64,000 nt of DNA from Dietzia natronolimnaea (GTDB taxonomy: Bacteria; Actinomycetota; Actinomycetes; Mycobacteriales; Mycobacteriaceae), in assembly GCF_039525805.1 (NCBI RefSeq), contig NZ_BAAAHZ010000013.1; one strand, written 5' to 3'. Numbering within the stretch: the first letter of the stretch is position 1; every line of letters starts with the position of its first letter. This document shows positions 42,358 through 51,382 of the stretch, piece by piece. Under the pieces are notes generated by a model. The model was not told where the DNA came from. It ran no database searches and saw nothing but the letters and a program-made list of their open reading frames with translations. The position numbers and the translations under genes were made by a program.

Positions 42358-44987
42358 TCCTGCACCGGCTGTGTATCGAGGACTTCCGAGGCGTCGACCG
42401 GGAGGAGGTGCAGGTGCCCCCCCGCGGGGTCTTCGTGATCGAGGGCCCCAACGAATCGGGCAAGACGAGCCTCATGGATGCACTGGAGATGCTCCTCGAA
42501 CACAAGGCCTCCTCCGGCCGAGCGGAGATCAAGGCCGCGAGCCCTGTGGGGCGTGACGTCCCGGTGGTGGTGGAGGCCGAGTTCACGATCGACCGCGAGC
42601 GGATGCGGTACCGCAAGGAGTTCGTGCGCGGCAAGCGCACGTCGCTCGAGTTCCCGGAGTCCGCGAAGGTGGCGCTGACGGGTGACGACGCCCACGACTA
42701 CGTGCGGGACCTCCTGGACCGCCGGGTGGACAGGTCCCTGTGGAGAGCGCTGCGTATCGCCCAGGACGAACCCATCGGTCAGGTGGAGGCGGGCAAGGGG
42801 ATGGAGTCGCTGCGGCGAGCCCTGGACGCCGCGGCCGGCGGGGCCGCTCCCACGGGTGACGACACACTGGTCACCCGGGTCGCGGAGGAACGTCACCGCT
42901 ACCTGACGGCACGACGCGGGGAGCCCACCGGCGAGCTCGCGCGGTCGGAGACCCGGCTGGCTGACGCACGCACGGCGCTGGACGACGCCAGGGCGGGGCT
43001 GTCCGAACTCGATGCCGCGGTGACCGAGCACGCACACCACTCCGCCGCCCACTCCGCCAGGCGATCCTCGCTGGCCGCCGTCGAGGTGGAGGTGGAGCGC
43101 CTCGAGGAGGCCGGACGAACCGTCGCACGGTTCCGGGAGCTCCTCCGGGCCGCGGAGGCGGAGGTCGACCGCGCCACGGTGGCGCACGACGCGGCGAGCC
43201 GGCTCCACCGGGAGCGCACGGACCTCATCACACGGCGTCAGGAGGAACTCACCAGGGAGACCGACCTGCGATCCGCCACGGAGGCGGCGACGCGGAGGGT
43301 GGAGCCGGCCGAGATCAGGGCGAGCGAGGCGCGGGCCGCCCTGGAAGCGGCCGAGGAGCGGGTCACCAGGGCCCGCGCACTGGTCGACGCCGAGCGGGAC
43401 GCGCGCGACCGGGTGCGGCGTCGCGCCGACCTGTCCGACCTCGATTGCCTTCTCGAGACCCTCGGTGCGGTCGGGAGGGAACTCGCGGAGAAGGAGGCCG
43501 AACTCGCGGATGTCGACCTTCCCGGCGGGACCGTCGAGCGGATCCGCTCCGCGGACACGGTCCTGCGCGAAGCCGTGGTCCGCAGTGCGGCCAGTGCCCC
43601 GAGGGTGGCGGTGACCGGCGAGGGAACGGCCCGAATCGGGGAGGAGACGATCGACGCGTCCGCGGGCTGGGAGGGCGAGATCGTCGAGGACACCGTGTTC
43701 GAGGTGGGAACGGTGTCGCTGACCGTGGTCCCCGCCGGCGACACCGAGGCCGTCCGCCGCGAGGAGTCGGCGGCCAGGTCCCGACTCGAGACGGTGCTCC
43801 GCGAGAGCGGGTGCGGATCGCTCGCCGAGGCCGAGAGGAGGGAACGGCGGGCGGAGGGGCTCCGAGCCGAGATCGCAGCCCACCGGCGGCGCAGGACGGA
43901 TCTGCTCCGGGGGGACACCCCCGAGGATCTGACGAGACGACGCGCGATACTCGCCGCGGAGGTGGGGTCGGACGCCGAGGAATCGGCAGGGGCCCCCGCC
44001 GGCCCTGGTGGGCCCGGGGACGGGGACTCACCGGACCCTGCAGCGGAGTCGGCCTCGGCGGAGGAGGACCTTATCAGGTGCCGCTCGGAGGATCGGGCCG
44101 CCTCGGCCGAGGCCGAGACTCTGCGAACCGACCTCGCCACCAGGGGCGCGTTGGCTGCGGAGGCCGCGGACCGGCTGCAGGGGTGCGAGGACGCGCTCGC
44201 CGCCGCACGGGCCGTGACGCCGGACGCGGAGCTCGAGGCCGCGGTGGAGAGGACGACGCTCGAGGTGGACTCCAGAAGGGAGACCGCGCGTCAGGCGCGG
44301 GCCCGACTGGACGAGACGCTCGCCGACGCGCCGCCGGAACTCCTCGAGAACGCGCGGGCCTCGCTGGCCGCCCTCGTCGCCGAGGAGAGGGAGTGCGCGT
44401 CGGCGGTGGCCACAGCGCTCGGTCGGGTGAACGCGATCGGAGACCAGGGACGGCTCGGGGACGTCGCGGTGGCGGAACGTGAGGTCGAGGCCGCGCAGAG
44501 GGAGAACTCCGCCCTGTGGCGGCGGGCACGCGCGGCGGACCTGCTCTACCGGACCCTCGAACAACGACGGTCCGAGGCTCTCCGGGCCTACCAGGAGCCG
44601 TTCCACCGGGCGGTGGTCGAACTCGGGCGACTGGTCTACGGGCGCGAGTTCGACGTGCGACTGGGGGAGGACCTCACCATTCTCAGCCGGAGGATCGGGG
44701 AGGTCTCCGTCGACTACGACTCCCTGTCCGGCGGGGCCAGGGAACAGCTGGCCGTGATCGTCAGAATCGCCTGCGCCAGACTCGTGGGGGACAACGGTGT
44801 CCCGGTGTTCCTCGACGACACCATGGGGTACACCGATCCCTCCCGTCGCCTCACGATGGGTGCGGTCATCGCCGCCGCGGCCTCCACGTCACAGGTCATC
44901 GTCCTCACCTGCGACCGTTCACGCTTCGCGGGTGTCGGCAGCGCGCGCACCCACGTCATGCGCAGGTCGGGATCGGCCCGCGACTGA
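42354..44987 (+). CDS. SbcC/Rad50-like (SMC-type) ATPase (Rv1278-like)
   Basis: 877 aa. Walker A GPNESGKT is at 31-38; a central region (about 185-720) is coiled coil, Arg/Glu/Ala-rich, interrupted by a globular insert near 400-480. The ABC signature SLSGGAREQLAV is at about 790, and Walker B VPVFLDDTMGYTD at about 817 has Asp-Asp where many ABC ATPases have Asp-Glu. No CxxC zinc hook is found, unlike Rad50. Partner of the SbcD-like gene. It probably acts on DNA ends, hairpins or damaged DNA. Confidence 0.9.
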   Translation: MILHRLCIEDFRGVDREEVQVPPRGVFVIEGPNESGKTSLMDALEMLLEHKASSGRAEIKAASPVGRDVPVVVEAEFTIDRERMRYRKEFVRGKRTSLEFPESAKVALTGDDAHDYVRDLLDRRVDRSLWRALRIAQDEPIGQVEAGKGMESLRRALDAAAGGAAPTGDDTLVTRVAEERHRYLTARRGEPTGELARSETRLADARTALDDARAGLSELDAAVTEHAHHSAAHSARRSSLAAVEVEVERLEEAGRTVARFRELLRAAEAEVDRATVAHDAASRLHRERTDLITRRQEELTRETDLRSATEAATRRVEPAEIRASEARAALEAAEERVTRARALVDAERDARDRVRRRADLSDLDCLLETLGAVGRELAEKEAELADVDLPGGTVERIRSADTVLREAVVRSAASAPRVAVTGEGTARIGEETIDASAGWEGEIVEDTVFEVGTVSLTVVPAGDTEAVRREESAARSRLETVLRESGCGSLAEAERRERRAEGLRAEIAAHRRRRTDLLRGDTPEDLTRRRAILAAEVGSDAEESAGAPAGPGGPGDGDSPDPAAESASAEEDLIRCRSEDRAASAEAETLRTDLATRGALAAEAADRLQGCEDALAAARAVTPDAELEAAVERTTLEVDSRRETARQARARLDETLADAPPELLENARASLAALVAEERECASAVATALGRVNAIGDQGRLGDVAVAEREVEAAQRENSALWRRARAADLLYRTLEQRRSEALRAYQEPFHRAVVELGRLVYGREFDVRLGEDLTILSRRIGEVSVDYDSLSGGAREQLAVIVRIACARLVGDNGVPVFLDDTMGYTDPSRRLTMGAVIAAAASTSQVIVLTCDRSRFAGVGSARTHVMRRSGSARD

Positions 44988-45049
44988 GGGCGGTCCGGCC
45001 GGTCCGCGGCGGGCCGGTGGCTGGAGGACGCAGCGGCGGGTCGCCGTGC

Positions 45050-45055
45050 TGTAAT
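45050..45055 (+). promoter_or_regulatory. -10 hexamer of the MarR gene (leaderless)
   Basis: TGTAAT ends 6 nt before the ATG at 45062. Confidence 0.6.
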
Positions 45056-45061
45056 AGCCCC

Positions 45062-45541
45062 ATGAGCGAGACACGCTGGTTGAGCGATGAAGAACAGTGC
45101 ATGTGGCGCCGGTACCGGGAAGTCAATCAGTTGCTCGACCTCGCGATCGAACGCCAGCTCCAGCGCGACGCGTCGATGTCCCAGTCCGACTACTCGGTGC
45201 TGGTCAGCCTGAGCGAGGCGGACGGTCGGGGCCTGCGCGCCCGTGATCTGGGGGCGGCTCTCGGCTGGGACCGCAGCCGTGTGTCGCACCAGGTCAGGCG
45301 GATGGAGGCCCGGGGACTCGTCGCCAAGGGGGAGTGCGCGGAAGACGGCCGGGGCACCATCGTCACCCTCACCGCGGAGGGGGCCGAGGCGATCGCCCGG
45401 GTGGCCCCCATGCACGTGGAGAAGGTCCGGGAGCTTCTGGTCGACGTCCTCACCCCGGAGGAGGTCGGCACGCTGACCGAGATCTTCGAGCGGGTGGTCA
45501 CCCGCATCGGCGAGGTCGACGGGATCACCCTTCCGAGCTGA
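45062..45541 (+). CDS. MarR-family transcriptional regulator
   Basis: 159 aa. Begins SETRWLSDEEQCMWRRYREV, a motif of MarR proteins in this lineage, followed by a winged helix (about 55-115) with LRARDLGAALGWDRSRVSHQ as recognition helix region and DGRGTIVTLTAEG as the wing. The target is unknown; it has its own promoter 75 nt after the SbcC-like gene and converges on tRNA-Arg. A hairpin with an 18-bp stem closes the junction. Confidence 0.9.
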   Translation: MSETRWLSDEEQCMWRRYREVNQLLDLAIERQLQRDASMSQSDYSVLVSLSEADGRGLRARDLGAALGWDRSRVSHQVRRMEARGLVAKGECAEDGRGTIVTLTAEGAEAIARVAPMHVEKVRELLVDVLTPEEVGTLTEIFERVVTRIGEVDGITLPS

Positions 45542-45579
45542 TCGGGTCCGGGGTCGCGCCGGAGAGTACGAACGGAAAT

Positions 45580-45619
45580 GACAGCGGGGCCCGGGCTGAG
45601 AAGCCCGGGCCCCGCTGTC
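45580..45619. terminator. Perfect 18-bp hairpin with GAGA loop, bidirectional
   Basis: GACAGCGGGGCCCGGGCT (45580-45597) pairs fully with 45602-45619; on the plus strand the loop is GAGA, a GNRA tetraloop. On the minus strand the stem is followed by ATTTCC, so it ends the tRNA transcript; on the plus strand it ends the MarR gene. It starts 1 nt from the tRNA CCA end. Confidence 0.9.
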
Positions 45620-45620
45620 G

Positions 45621-45696
45621 TGGTGCCCCCGAAGGGAATCGAACCCCTGACCTTTGGTACCGGAAACCAACGCTCTATCCCCTGAGCTACGAGGGC
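45621..45696 (-). tRNA. tRNA-Arg, anticodon CCG
   Basis: Full cloverleaf on the minus strand: acceptor GCCCTCG/CGGGGGC (one T-G pair), D arm GCTC/GAGC, anticodon stem TTGGT/ACCAA with loop TTCCGGT, anticodon CCG at 45661-45663 (reads CGG), T arm AGGGG TTCGATT CCCTT, discriminator A, and an encoded 3' CCA (45621-45623). It sits directly upstream of divergent argS, whose product charges it. Confidence 0.96.
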
Positions 45697-45772
45697 GGGA
45701 TACCGGCCTTTCCGGGCCGGAGGCCGATCGCCGGGCGACTACTTCGAACCGCCCTGCTGAACAGCGAGACCG

Positions 45773-45778
45773 ATCGTA
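45773..45778 (-). promoter_or_regulatory. -10 hexamer of tRNA-Arg
   Basis: TACGAT on the minus strand, about 75 nt before the mature 5' end; transcription would start near 45766. An 8-bp GC hairpin (45808-45832) lies between it and the argS promoter. Confidence 0.6.
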
Positions 45779-45872
45779 GCACCGGGGCGGGATCGTGACC
45801 GCATCGGGCCCGCCCGCGTCGCGAGGGCGGGCGGACGCCGGTGTCCGATTCCGCTGCCGACGTGCCGACACC

Positions 45873-45878
45873 TAGGAT
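45873..45878 (+). promoter_or_regulatory. -10 hexamer of argS operon
   Basis: TAGGAT ends 8 nt before the argS GTG; probable promoter for argS-lysA-hom-thrC-thrB. AGGAAG overlaps the hexamer and could serve as a weak ribosome site if transcription started earlier. Confidence 0.6.
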
Positions 45879-45886
45879 AGGAAGAC

Positions 45887-47539
45887 GTGACTCCCGCCGA
45901 CCTCGCCGCCGTCATCCGCGCCGCTCTCATCACCGTTCTCACCGAGCGTGGAGCCGACATCTCGGTGGTGCCGGACACGGTGACGGTCGAACGCCCGCGC
46001 AACCCGGAACACGGCGACTACGCCACCAACATCGCGTTGCAGTTGGCCAAGAAGGTCGGAGCCTCTCCGCGGGATCTGGCGCAGGAGATCGCCACCGCGC
46101 TCGCCGCCGATCCCGGTGTGGCGTCGGCGGACATCGCCGGCCCCGGATTCCTCAACATCCGCCTCGACTCCGGTGCCCAGGGGTCGCTCGTGGCCTCCGT
46201 CATCGAGCAGGGCGAGGCATACGGCACCGGGGACGCGATGGCCGGTCGTCGGGTGAACCTCGAGTTCGTCTCCGCCAACCCGACCGGCCCCATCCACCTG
46301 GGAGGCACCCGCTGGGCGGCGGTCGGCGACGCCCTCGGACGCGTGCTCGAGGCATCCGGTGCGCAGGTGACCCGGGAGTACTACTTCAACGACCACGGTG
46401 CCCAGATCGATCGGTTCAGCAGGTCGCTGGCCGCCGCGGCCCGCGGCGAGGCGACTCCGGAGGACGGGTACGCGGGAGCGTACATCGACGACATCGCCGC
46501 CCGGGTCGTCGCGGAGCACCCGGACGTCCTCGAGCTGCCGGAGGCCGAGGGGCTCGAGACGTTCCGCGCCACGGGCGTCGATCTGATGTTCACCCACATC
46601 AAGGCGTCGCTCGCGGAGTTCGGCACTGTCTTCGACGTCTACACCCACGAGAACTCGATGTTCACCTCCGGCGCCGTCGACCGGGCGATCGAGGTGCTCA
46701 AGGGCAACGGCAACCTGTACGAGTCCGAGGGCGCCTGGTGGCTGCGCTCCACGGACTTCGGGGACGACAAGGACCGTGTGGTCCTCAAGTCCGACGGCAA
46801 CGCGGCCTACATCGCCGGTGACATCGCCTACTTCCTGGACAAGCGGGACCGCGGTTTCGACCTGTGCATCTACATGCTCGGTGCCGACCATCACGGGTAC
46901 ATCGCCCGTCTCAAGGCCGCGGCGGCGGCACTGGGGGACGACCCCGCGGCGATCGAGGTCCTCATCGGGCAGATGGTCAGCCTCGTTCGGGACGGCGTCC
47001 CGGTCAAGATGAGCAAGCGCGCCGGCACCGTCATCACGCTCGACGACCTGGTGGACGCGATCGGGGTGGACGCCGCTCGGTATGCGCTCATCCGCTCCTC
47101 GGTGGACCAGACCATGGACATCGATCTGCAGTTGTGGACGTCGGCGACCAACGACAACCCGGTCTTCTACGTCCAGTACGCGCACGCCCGCCTGTGTTCC
47201 CTCGCCCGGAACGCCGCCGACCTGGGGGTCACCACCGACGCCGCCGACCTCGCGCTCCTGGTCGAGGACCGGGAGGGCGCGCTCATCCGGACCATCGGTG
47301 AGTTCCCCCGGGTCGTGGCGAGCGCGGCCGAGCTGCGCGAACCGCACCGGGTCGCCAGGTATCTCGAGGAACTCGCGGGCGCCTACCACCGCTTCTACGA
47401 CACGTGTCGCGTCCTGCCGATGGGTGACGAGGAGGCGGGGCCGCTCCACGCCGCCCGGCTCGCGCTCAGCACGGCGACCCGACAGACGCTGGCGAACGGA
47501 CTGCGGCTGATCGGCGTCACCGCCCCGGAGAAGATGTGA
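45887..47539 (+). CDS. argS: Arginyl-tRNA synthetase
   Basis: 550 aa class I synthetase. An N-terminal additional domain (about 1-115) is followed by the HIGH-type motif NPTGPIHLGG (131-140) and KMSKRAG at about 372-378; the anticodon-binding DALR domain is at the C-terminus (AYHRFYDTCRVL). Function: charges tRNA-Arg, one of which (CCG) is adjacent. First gene of the lysine/threonine operon, as in M. tuberculosis; overlaps lysA by 4 nt (GTGA). Confidence 0.97.
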   Translation: MTPADLAAVIRAALITVLTERGADISVVPDTVTVERPRNPEHGDYATNIALQLAKKVGASPRDLAQEIATALAADPGVASADIAGPGFLNIRLDSGAQGSLVASVIEQGEAYGTGDAMAGRRVNLEFVSANPTGPIHLGGTRWAAVGDALGRVLEASGAQVTREYYFNDHGAQIDRFSRSLAAAARGEATPEDGYAGAYIDDIAARVVAEHPDVLELPEAEGLETFRATGVDLMFTHIKASLAEFGTVFDVYTHENSMFTSGAVDRAIEVLKGNGNLYESEGAWWLRSTDFGDDKDRVVLKSDGNAAYIAGDIAYFLDKRDRGFDLCIYMLGADHHGYIARLKAAAAALGDDPAAIEVLIGQMVSLVRDGVPVKMSKRAGTVITLDDLVDAIGVDAARYALIRSSVDQTMDIDLQLWTSATNDNPVFYVQYAHARLCSLARNAADLGVTTDAADLALLVEDREGALIRTIGEFPRVVASAAELREPHRVARYLEELAGAYHRFYDTCRVLPMGDEEAGPLHAARLALSTATRQTLANGLRLIGVTAPEKM

Positions 47540-48954
47540 GCGCGCACCCGGCCGGGTCCCGGCACGAGTTCCCGCACGCGCCCGGGATCGGCGAGCGTCC
47601 CACCGACGCGGGCGGGGTGATGGCCCTGGATCCGGCGGTCTGGCCGCGCGGTGCGGGTCGTCGCGGGGACGGGGTGGTGGAGTTCGCCGGGGTCGCGGCG
47701 GATGAGCTGGCGGCCGAGTTCGGCACCCCGTTGTTCGTCATCGACGAGGACGACTTCCGCTCGCGCTGCCGCGAGATGGCGGAGGCCTTCGGGGGCGCCG
47801 ACCGGGTCCACTACGCGTCCAAGGCGTTCCTGTGTACCGAGGTGGCGCGCTGGGTGGCGGAGGAGGGGTTGAGCCTGGACGTCGCCTCCGGTGGCGAGCT
47901 CGCGGTGGCCCTTCGTGCGGGGTTCCCGACGGACCGGATCACCGTGCACGGCAACAACAAGTCCGCCGACGAACTCAGGCTCGCCGTGCGCAGCGGGGTC
48001 GGGCACGTCGTCCTCGACTCGATGTCCGAGATCGCCCTGCTCGACCGCATCGCCGCCGAGGAGGGCGTGGTCCAGGACATCTTCATCCGGGTGACGGTGG
48101 GCGTGGAGGCGCACACCCACGAGTTCATCGCCACCGCCCACGAGGACCAGAAGTTCGGGTTCTCCCTCGCTGGCGGTGCGGCGATGGCGGCCGTCCGCGG
48201 GGTGTTCGAGGCACCGCACATCCGGCTCACCGGCCTGCACAGCCACATCGGGTCCCAGATCTTCGACGTCGACGGCTTCGAACTCGCCGCGCGCCGCGTG
48301 ATCGGCCTCCTGCGCGACATCGTCGACGAGTTCGGTGTCGAGCGCACGGCCCAGCTCGATCACCTGGACCTGGGTGGCGGACTGGGCATCAGCTACGTCG
48401 CCTCCGACGACCCGCCCCCGGTCGCGCAGCTGGCCGCCGCGCTGACGGAGATCGTCGACGGCTTCTCACGGGACGTCGGCCTCGCGCCCCCCACGCTGGT
48501 CGTCGAACCCGGCCGGGCGATCGCCGGACCCGGCACCGTCACCCTCTACGAGGTGGGCGTGGTCAAGGACGTCGAGCTCGCGGGTGGGGAGAGTCGCCGT
48601 TACATCAGTGTCGACGGCGGGATGAGCGACAACATCCGGACGGCGTTGTACGACGCCGTGTACGACGCCCGGCTGGTGGGCCGCGCCTCGTCGGCGGAAC
48701 CCGTCGTGGCGAGGCTCGTGGGCAAGCACTGCGAGAGCGGTGACGTGGTGGTGCGTGACCTGTGGATGCCGGAGGACGTCGGTGCGGGTGACCTGGTGGC
48801 CGTCGCGGCGACCGGGGCCTACTGCTACTCGATGTCGAGCCGGTACAACCTGATCGGGCGGCCCGCGGTGGTCGCGGTCCGCGACGGACGGGCACGCCTG
48901 GTGCTCCGACGTGAAACCCTGGACGATCTGACGAGCTTGGAGGTGGGACAGTGA
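47536..48954 (+). CDS. lysA: Diaminopimelate decarboxylase
   Basis: 472 aa. Last step of lysine synthesis (meso-DAP to L-lysine). PLP lysine Lys96 in VHYASKAFLC; the phosphate loop LGGGLGISY; EPGRAIAGPGT; and the dimer-contributed catalytic Cys in KHCESGD. The 50-residue N-terminal extension is usual for actinobacterial LysA. GTGA overlaps on both sides. It completes the DAP pathway that begins with dapD/dapE at the other end of the window. Confidence 0.97.
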   Translation: MSAHPAGSRHEFPHAPGIGERPTDAGGVMALDPAVWPRGAGRRGDGVVEFAGVAADELAAEFGTPLFVIDEDDFRSRCREMAEAFGGADRVHYASKAFLCTEVARWVAEEGLSLDVASGGELAVALRAGFPTDRITVHGNNKSADELRLAVRSGVGHVVLDSMSEIALLDRIAAEEGVVQDIFIRVTVGVEAHTHEFIATAHEDQKFGFSLAGGAAMAAVRGVFEAPHIRLTGLHSHIGSQIFDVDGFELAARRVIGLLRDIVDEFGVERTAQLDHLDLGGGLGISYVASDDPPPVAQLAAALTEIVDGFSRDVGLAPPTLVVEPGRAIAGPGTVTLYEVGVVKDVELAGGESRRYISVDGGMSDNIRTALYDAVYDARLVGRASSAEPVVARLVGKHCESGDVVVRDLWMPEDVGAGDLVAVAATGAYCYSMSSRYNLIGRPAVVAVRDGRARLVLRRETLDDLTSLEVGQ

Positions 48955-50303
48955 GCGACGCAACGGCGTCAGGCGTGCGACCCGTGGGAGTGGCGGTGCT
49001 CGGAATGGGCACCGTCGGCACCGAGGTCATCCGCTACATGACGGAGAACGCGGAGGCTCTCGCCTCCCGCATCGGGGCCCCGTTGGCCCTGCGGGGTGTC
49101 GCCGTGCGCGACCTGACCCGCGATCGCGGGGTGGACCCGGAGCTCCTGACCGCGGACCCGGCCTCGCTCGTCTCCCGGGACGACGTCGACGTCGTCGTCG
49201 AACTGATGGGCGGCATCGACGTGCCGCGTCCCCTCCTCCTCGAGGCGCTCCGTCACGGCAAGGCCGTGGTCACCGCGAACAAGGCGCTGCTGGCCGAGTA
49301 CACCGACGAACTGGCGGAGGCCGCGGACTCGACCCGCACCGACCTGTACTTCGAGGCGGCCGTGGCCGGCGCGATCCCGGTGATCGGACCGCTGCGTCGC
49401 TCGATGGCCGGCGACCAGGTCGAGCGTGTCCTCGGGATCGTCAACGGCACCACCAACTACATCCTCTCCGCGATGGGGGCCACGGGCGCCGACTACGCGG
49501 AGACCCTCGCGGAGGCCTCCAGGCTCGGGTACGCGGAGGCCGATCCCACGGCGGATGTCGAGGGGTACGACGCGGCGGCCAAGGCCGCGATCCTGGCCTC
49601 GATCGCGTTCCACAGCCGGGTGACGGCGGGCGACGTCTACCGGGAGGGGATCTCCAGGATCTCGCCCGACGACTTCGCCTCCGCCCGCGACATGGACTGC
49701 ACCATCAAGCTGCTCGCGATCTGCGAGAAGCTGCGGCGGGAGGACGGCAGCGAGGCCGTCTCGGCGCGCGTGTACCCCGCGTTGTTGCCCAACAGCCATC
49801 CGCTGGCCACCGTCAACGGCGCCTTCAACGCCGTCGTGGTGGAGGCGGAGGCGGCCGGCCGTCTCATGTTCTACGGGCAGGGTGCGGGAGGTTCCCCGAC
49901 CGCCTCCGCCGTGCTCGGGGACATGGTCGCGGCGGCCCGCAACAAGGTGGACTCGGGTCGCGCACCCGGCGAGTCGACCTACGCGGCCCTCCCCGTGGCC
50001 TCGATGGACGAGGTCTCCACGCGGTACCACGTGCGGATGCGTGTGGCCGACAAGCCCGGGGTGCTGGCGCTGGTCGCCGCCGAGTTCTCCCGCCACGGGG
50101 TGTCCATCGCCCAGGTGCGGCAGACCGAGGTCGAGTTCCCGGAGTCGGAGCTCGACGATTCCGAGCCCACCGCGGAGCTCACCGTCCTGACCCACCGTGC
50201 CTCGGAGCGCGCGCTCGCCGACACGGTCGCCGCGCTCTCCGACCAGGACGCGGTCTCGGTCATCACCAGCGTCATCCGACTCGAGGGAGTGGACACCGAA
50301 TGA
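48951..50303 (+). CDS. hom: Homoserine dehydrogenase
   Basis: 450 aa monofunctional enzyme (no aspartokinase). NAD(P)-binding AVLGMGTVGTEV at about 16-27; AAVAGAIPVI and GIVNGTTNYILSAM for the catalytic region; TADVEGYDAAAK with the catalytic Lys/Asp. A C-terminal ACT domain (about 360-440, MRVADKPGVLALVAAEFSRHG) suggests threonine feedback, as in corynebacteria. GTGA overlap with lysA, ATGA overlap with thrC. Confidence 0.97.
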   Translation: MSDATASGVRPVGVAVLGMGTVGTEVIRYMTENAEALASRIGAPLALRGVAVRDLTRDRGVDPELLTADPASLVSRDDVDVVVELMGGIDVPRPLLLEALRHGKAVVTANKALLAEYTDELAEAADSTRTDLYFEAAVAGAIPVIGPLRRSMAGDQVERVLGIVNGTTNYILSAMGATGADYAETLAEASRLGYAEADPTADVEGYDAAAKAAILASIAFHSRVTAGDVYREGISRISPDDFASARDMDCTIKLLAICEKLRREDGSEAVSARVYPALLPNSHPLATVNGAFNAVVVEAEAAGRLMFYGQGAGGSPTASAVLGDMVAAARNKVDSGRAPGESTYAALPVASMDEVSTRYHVRMRVADKPGVLALVAAEFSRHGVSIAQVRQTEVEFPESELDDSEPTAELTVLTHRASERALADTVAALSDQDAVSVITSVIRLEGVDTE

Positions 50304-51382
50304 GCAGCACCCATCAGCCCGTGCACCACCGCTGGCCCGGCCTCATCGAGGCCTACCGCGACCGGCTCCCGATCGGGGACGCCTGGGAGCCGGTGACGCT
50401 CTTCGAGGGCGGGACCCCGCTCCTCCCGGCGCCCTACCTCTCAGGGGTCACGGGGTGCGAGGTCTACCTCAAGGTGGAGGGCCTCAACCCGACGGGCTCG
50501 TTCAAGGACCGCGGCATGACCATGGCCGTCACCGACGCCAGGGCGAGGGGCCAGAAGGCCGTCCTGTGTGCCTCGACCGGGAACACCTCCGCCTCGGCCG
50601 CCGCGTATGCGACCCGCGCCGGGATGGGCTGCGCGGTTCTCATCCCGCAGGGCAAGATCGCGGCGGGGAAGCTGGCGCAGGCGGTCATGCACGGGGCGAC
50701 GATCATCCAGGTGGACGGCAACTTCGACGACTGCCTGGAGCTGGCCCGTAAGACCACCGCCACGTACGCGGAGATCGGTCTGGTCAACTCGGTCAACCCG
50801 GTGCGGATCGAGGGCCAGAAGACCGCCGCGTTCGAGATCGTCGACGTGCTCGGACGCGCACCCGATCTGCATTTCCTCCCGGTGGGCAACGCGGGCAACA
50901 TCACCGCGTACTGGAAGGGCTACAGCGAGTACCACGCGGACGGCATCGTCTCGACCCGCCCGCGGATGATGGGCGTGCAGGCCGCGGGCGCGGCGCCCCT
51001 CGTGGACGGGGCGCCGGTCAAGAACCCGGAGACCATCGCCACCGCCATCCGCATCGGCGCGCCGGCGTCCTGGGACGGCGCCGTCGCCGCCCGTGACCAG
51101 TCCGGTGGCACGTTCCGCAAGCGCACCGACGAGCAGATCCTCGAGGCGTACCGCACCGTTGCGGGCAAGGACGGCGTGTACGTGGAGCCGGCCTCCGCGG
51201 CGTCGGTCGCGGGACTGCTCGACGCGCACGCCAACGGGGAACTCGAGCCCGGTCAGACGATCGTCTGCACCGTCACCGGCAACGGGCTCAAGGACCCGGA
51301 CACCGCCCTCCTGGGCATGCCCGAGGTGGAGGCCATCCCGGTGGATCCGACCGCCGTCGCCGGCGCTCTCGGGTTGGAATGA
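50300..51382 (+). CDS. thrC: Threonine synthase
   Basis: 360 aa PLP enzyme converting O-phosphohomoserine to threonine. PLP lysine Lys69 in PTGSFKDRGM; phosphate cup PVGNAGNITAYWKG; ASTGNTSASAA binds the substrate. Short, single-domain type typical of actinobacteria. ATGA overlap on both sides; coupled with hom and thrB. Confidence 0.97.
   Translation: MSSTHQPVHHRWPGLIEAYRDRLPIGDAWEPVTLFEGGTPLLPAPYLSGVTGCEVYLKVEGLNPTGSFKDRGMTMAVTDARARGQKAVLCASTGNTSASAAAYATRAGMGCAVLIPQGKIAAGKLAQAVMHGATIIQVDGNFDDCLELARKTTATYAEIGLVNSVNPVRIEGQKTAAFEIVDVLGRAPDLHFLPVGNAGNITAYWKGYSEYHADGIVSTRPRMMGVQAAGAAPLVDGAPVKNPETIATAIRIGAPASWDGAVAARDQSGGTFRKRTDEQILEAYRTVAGKDGVYVEPASAASVAGLLDAHANGELEPGQTIVCTVTGNGLKDPDTALLGMPEVEAIPVDPTAVAGALGLE

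Noticed and set aside
42354..44987. Rad50 with zinc hook
   Set aside because: No CxxC is present in the coiled-coil region.
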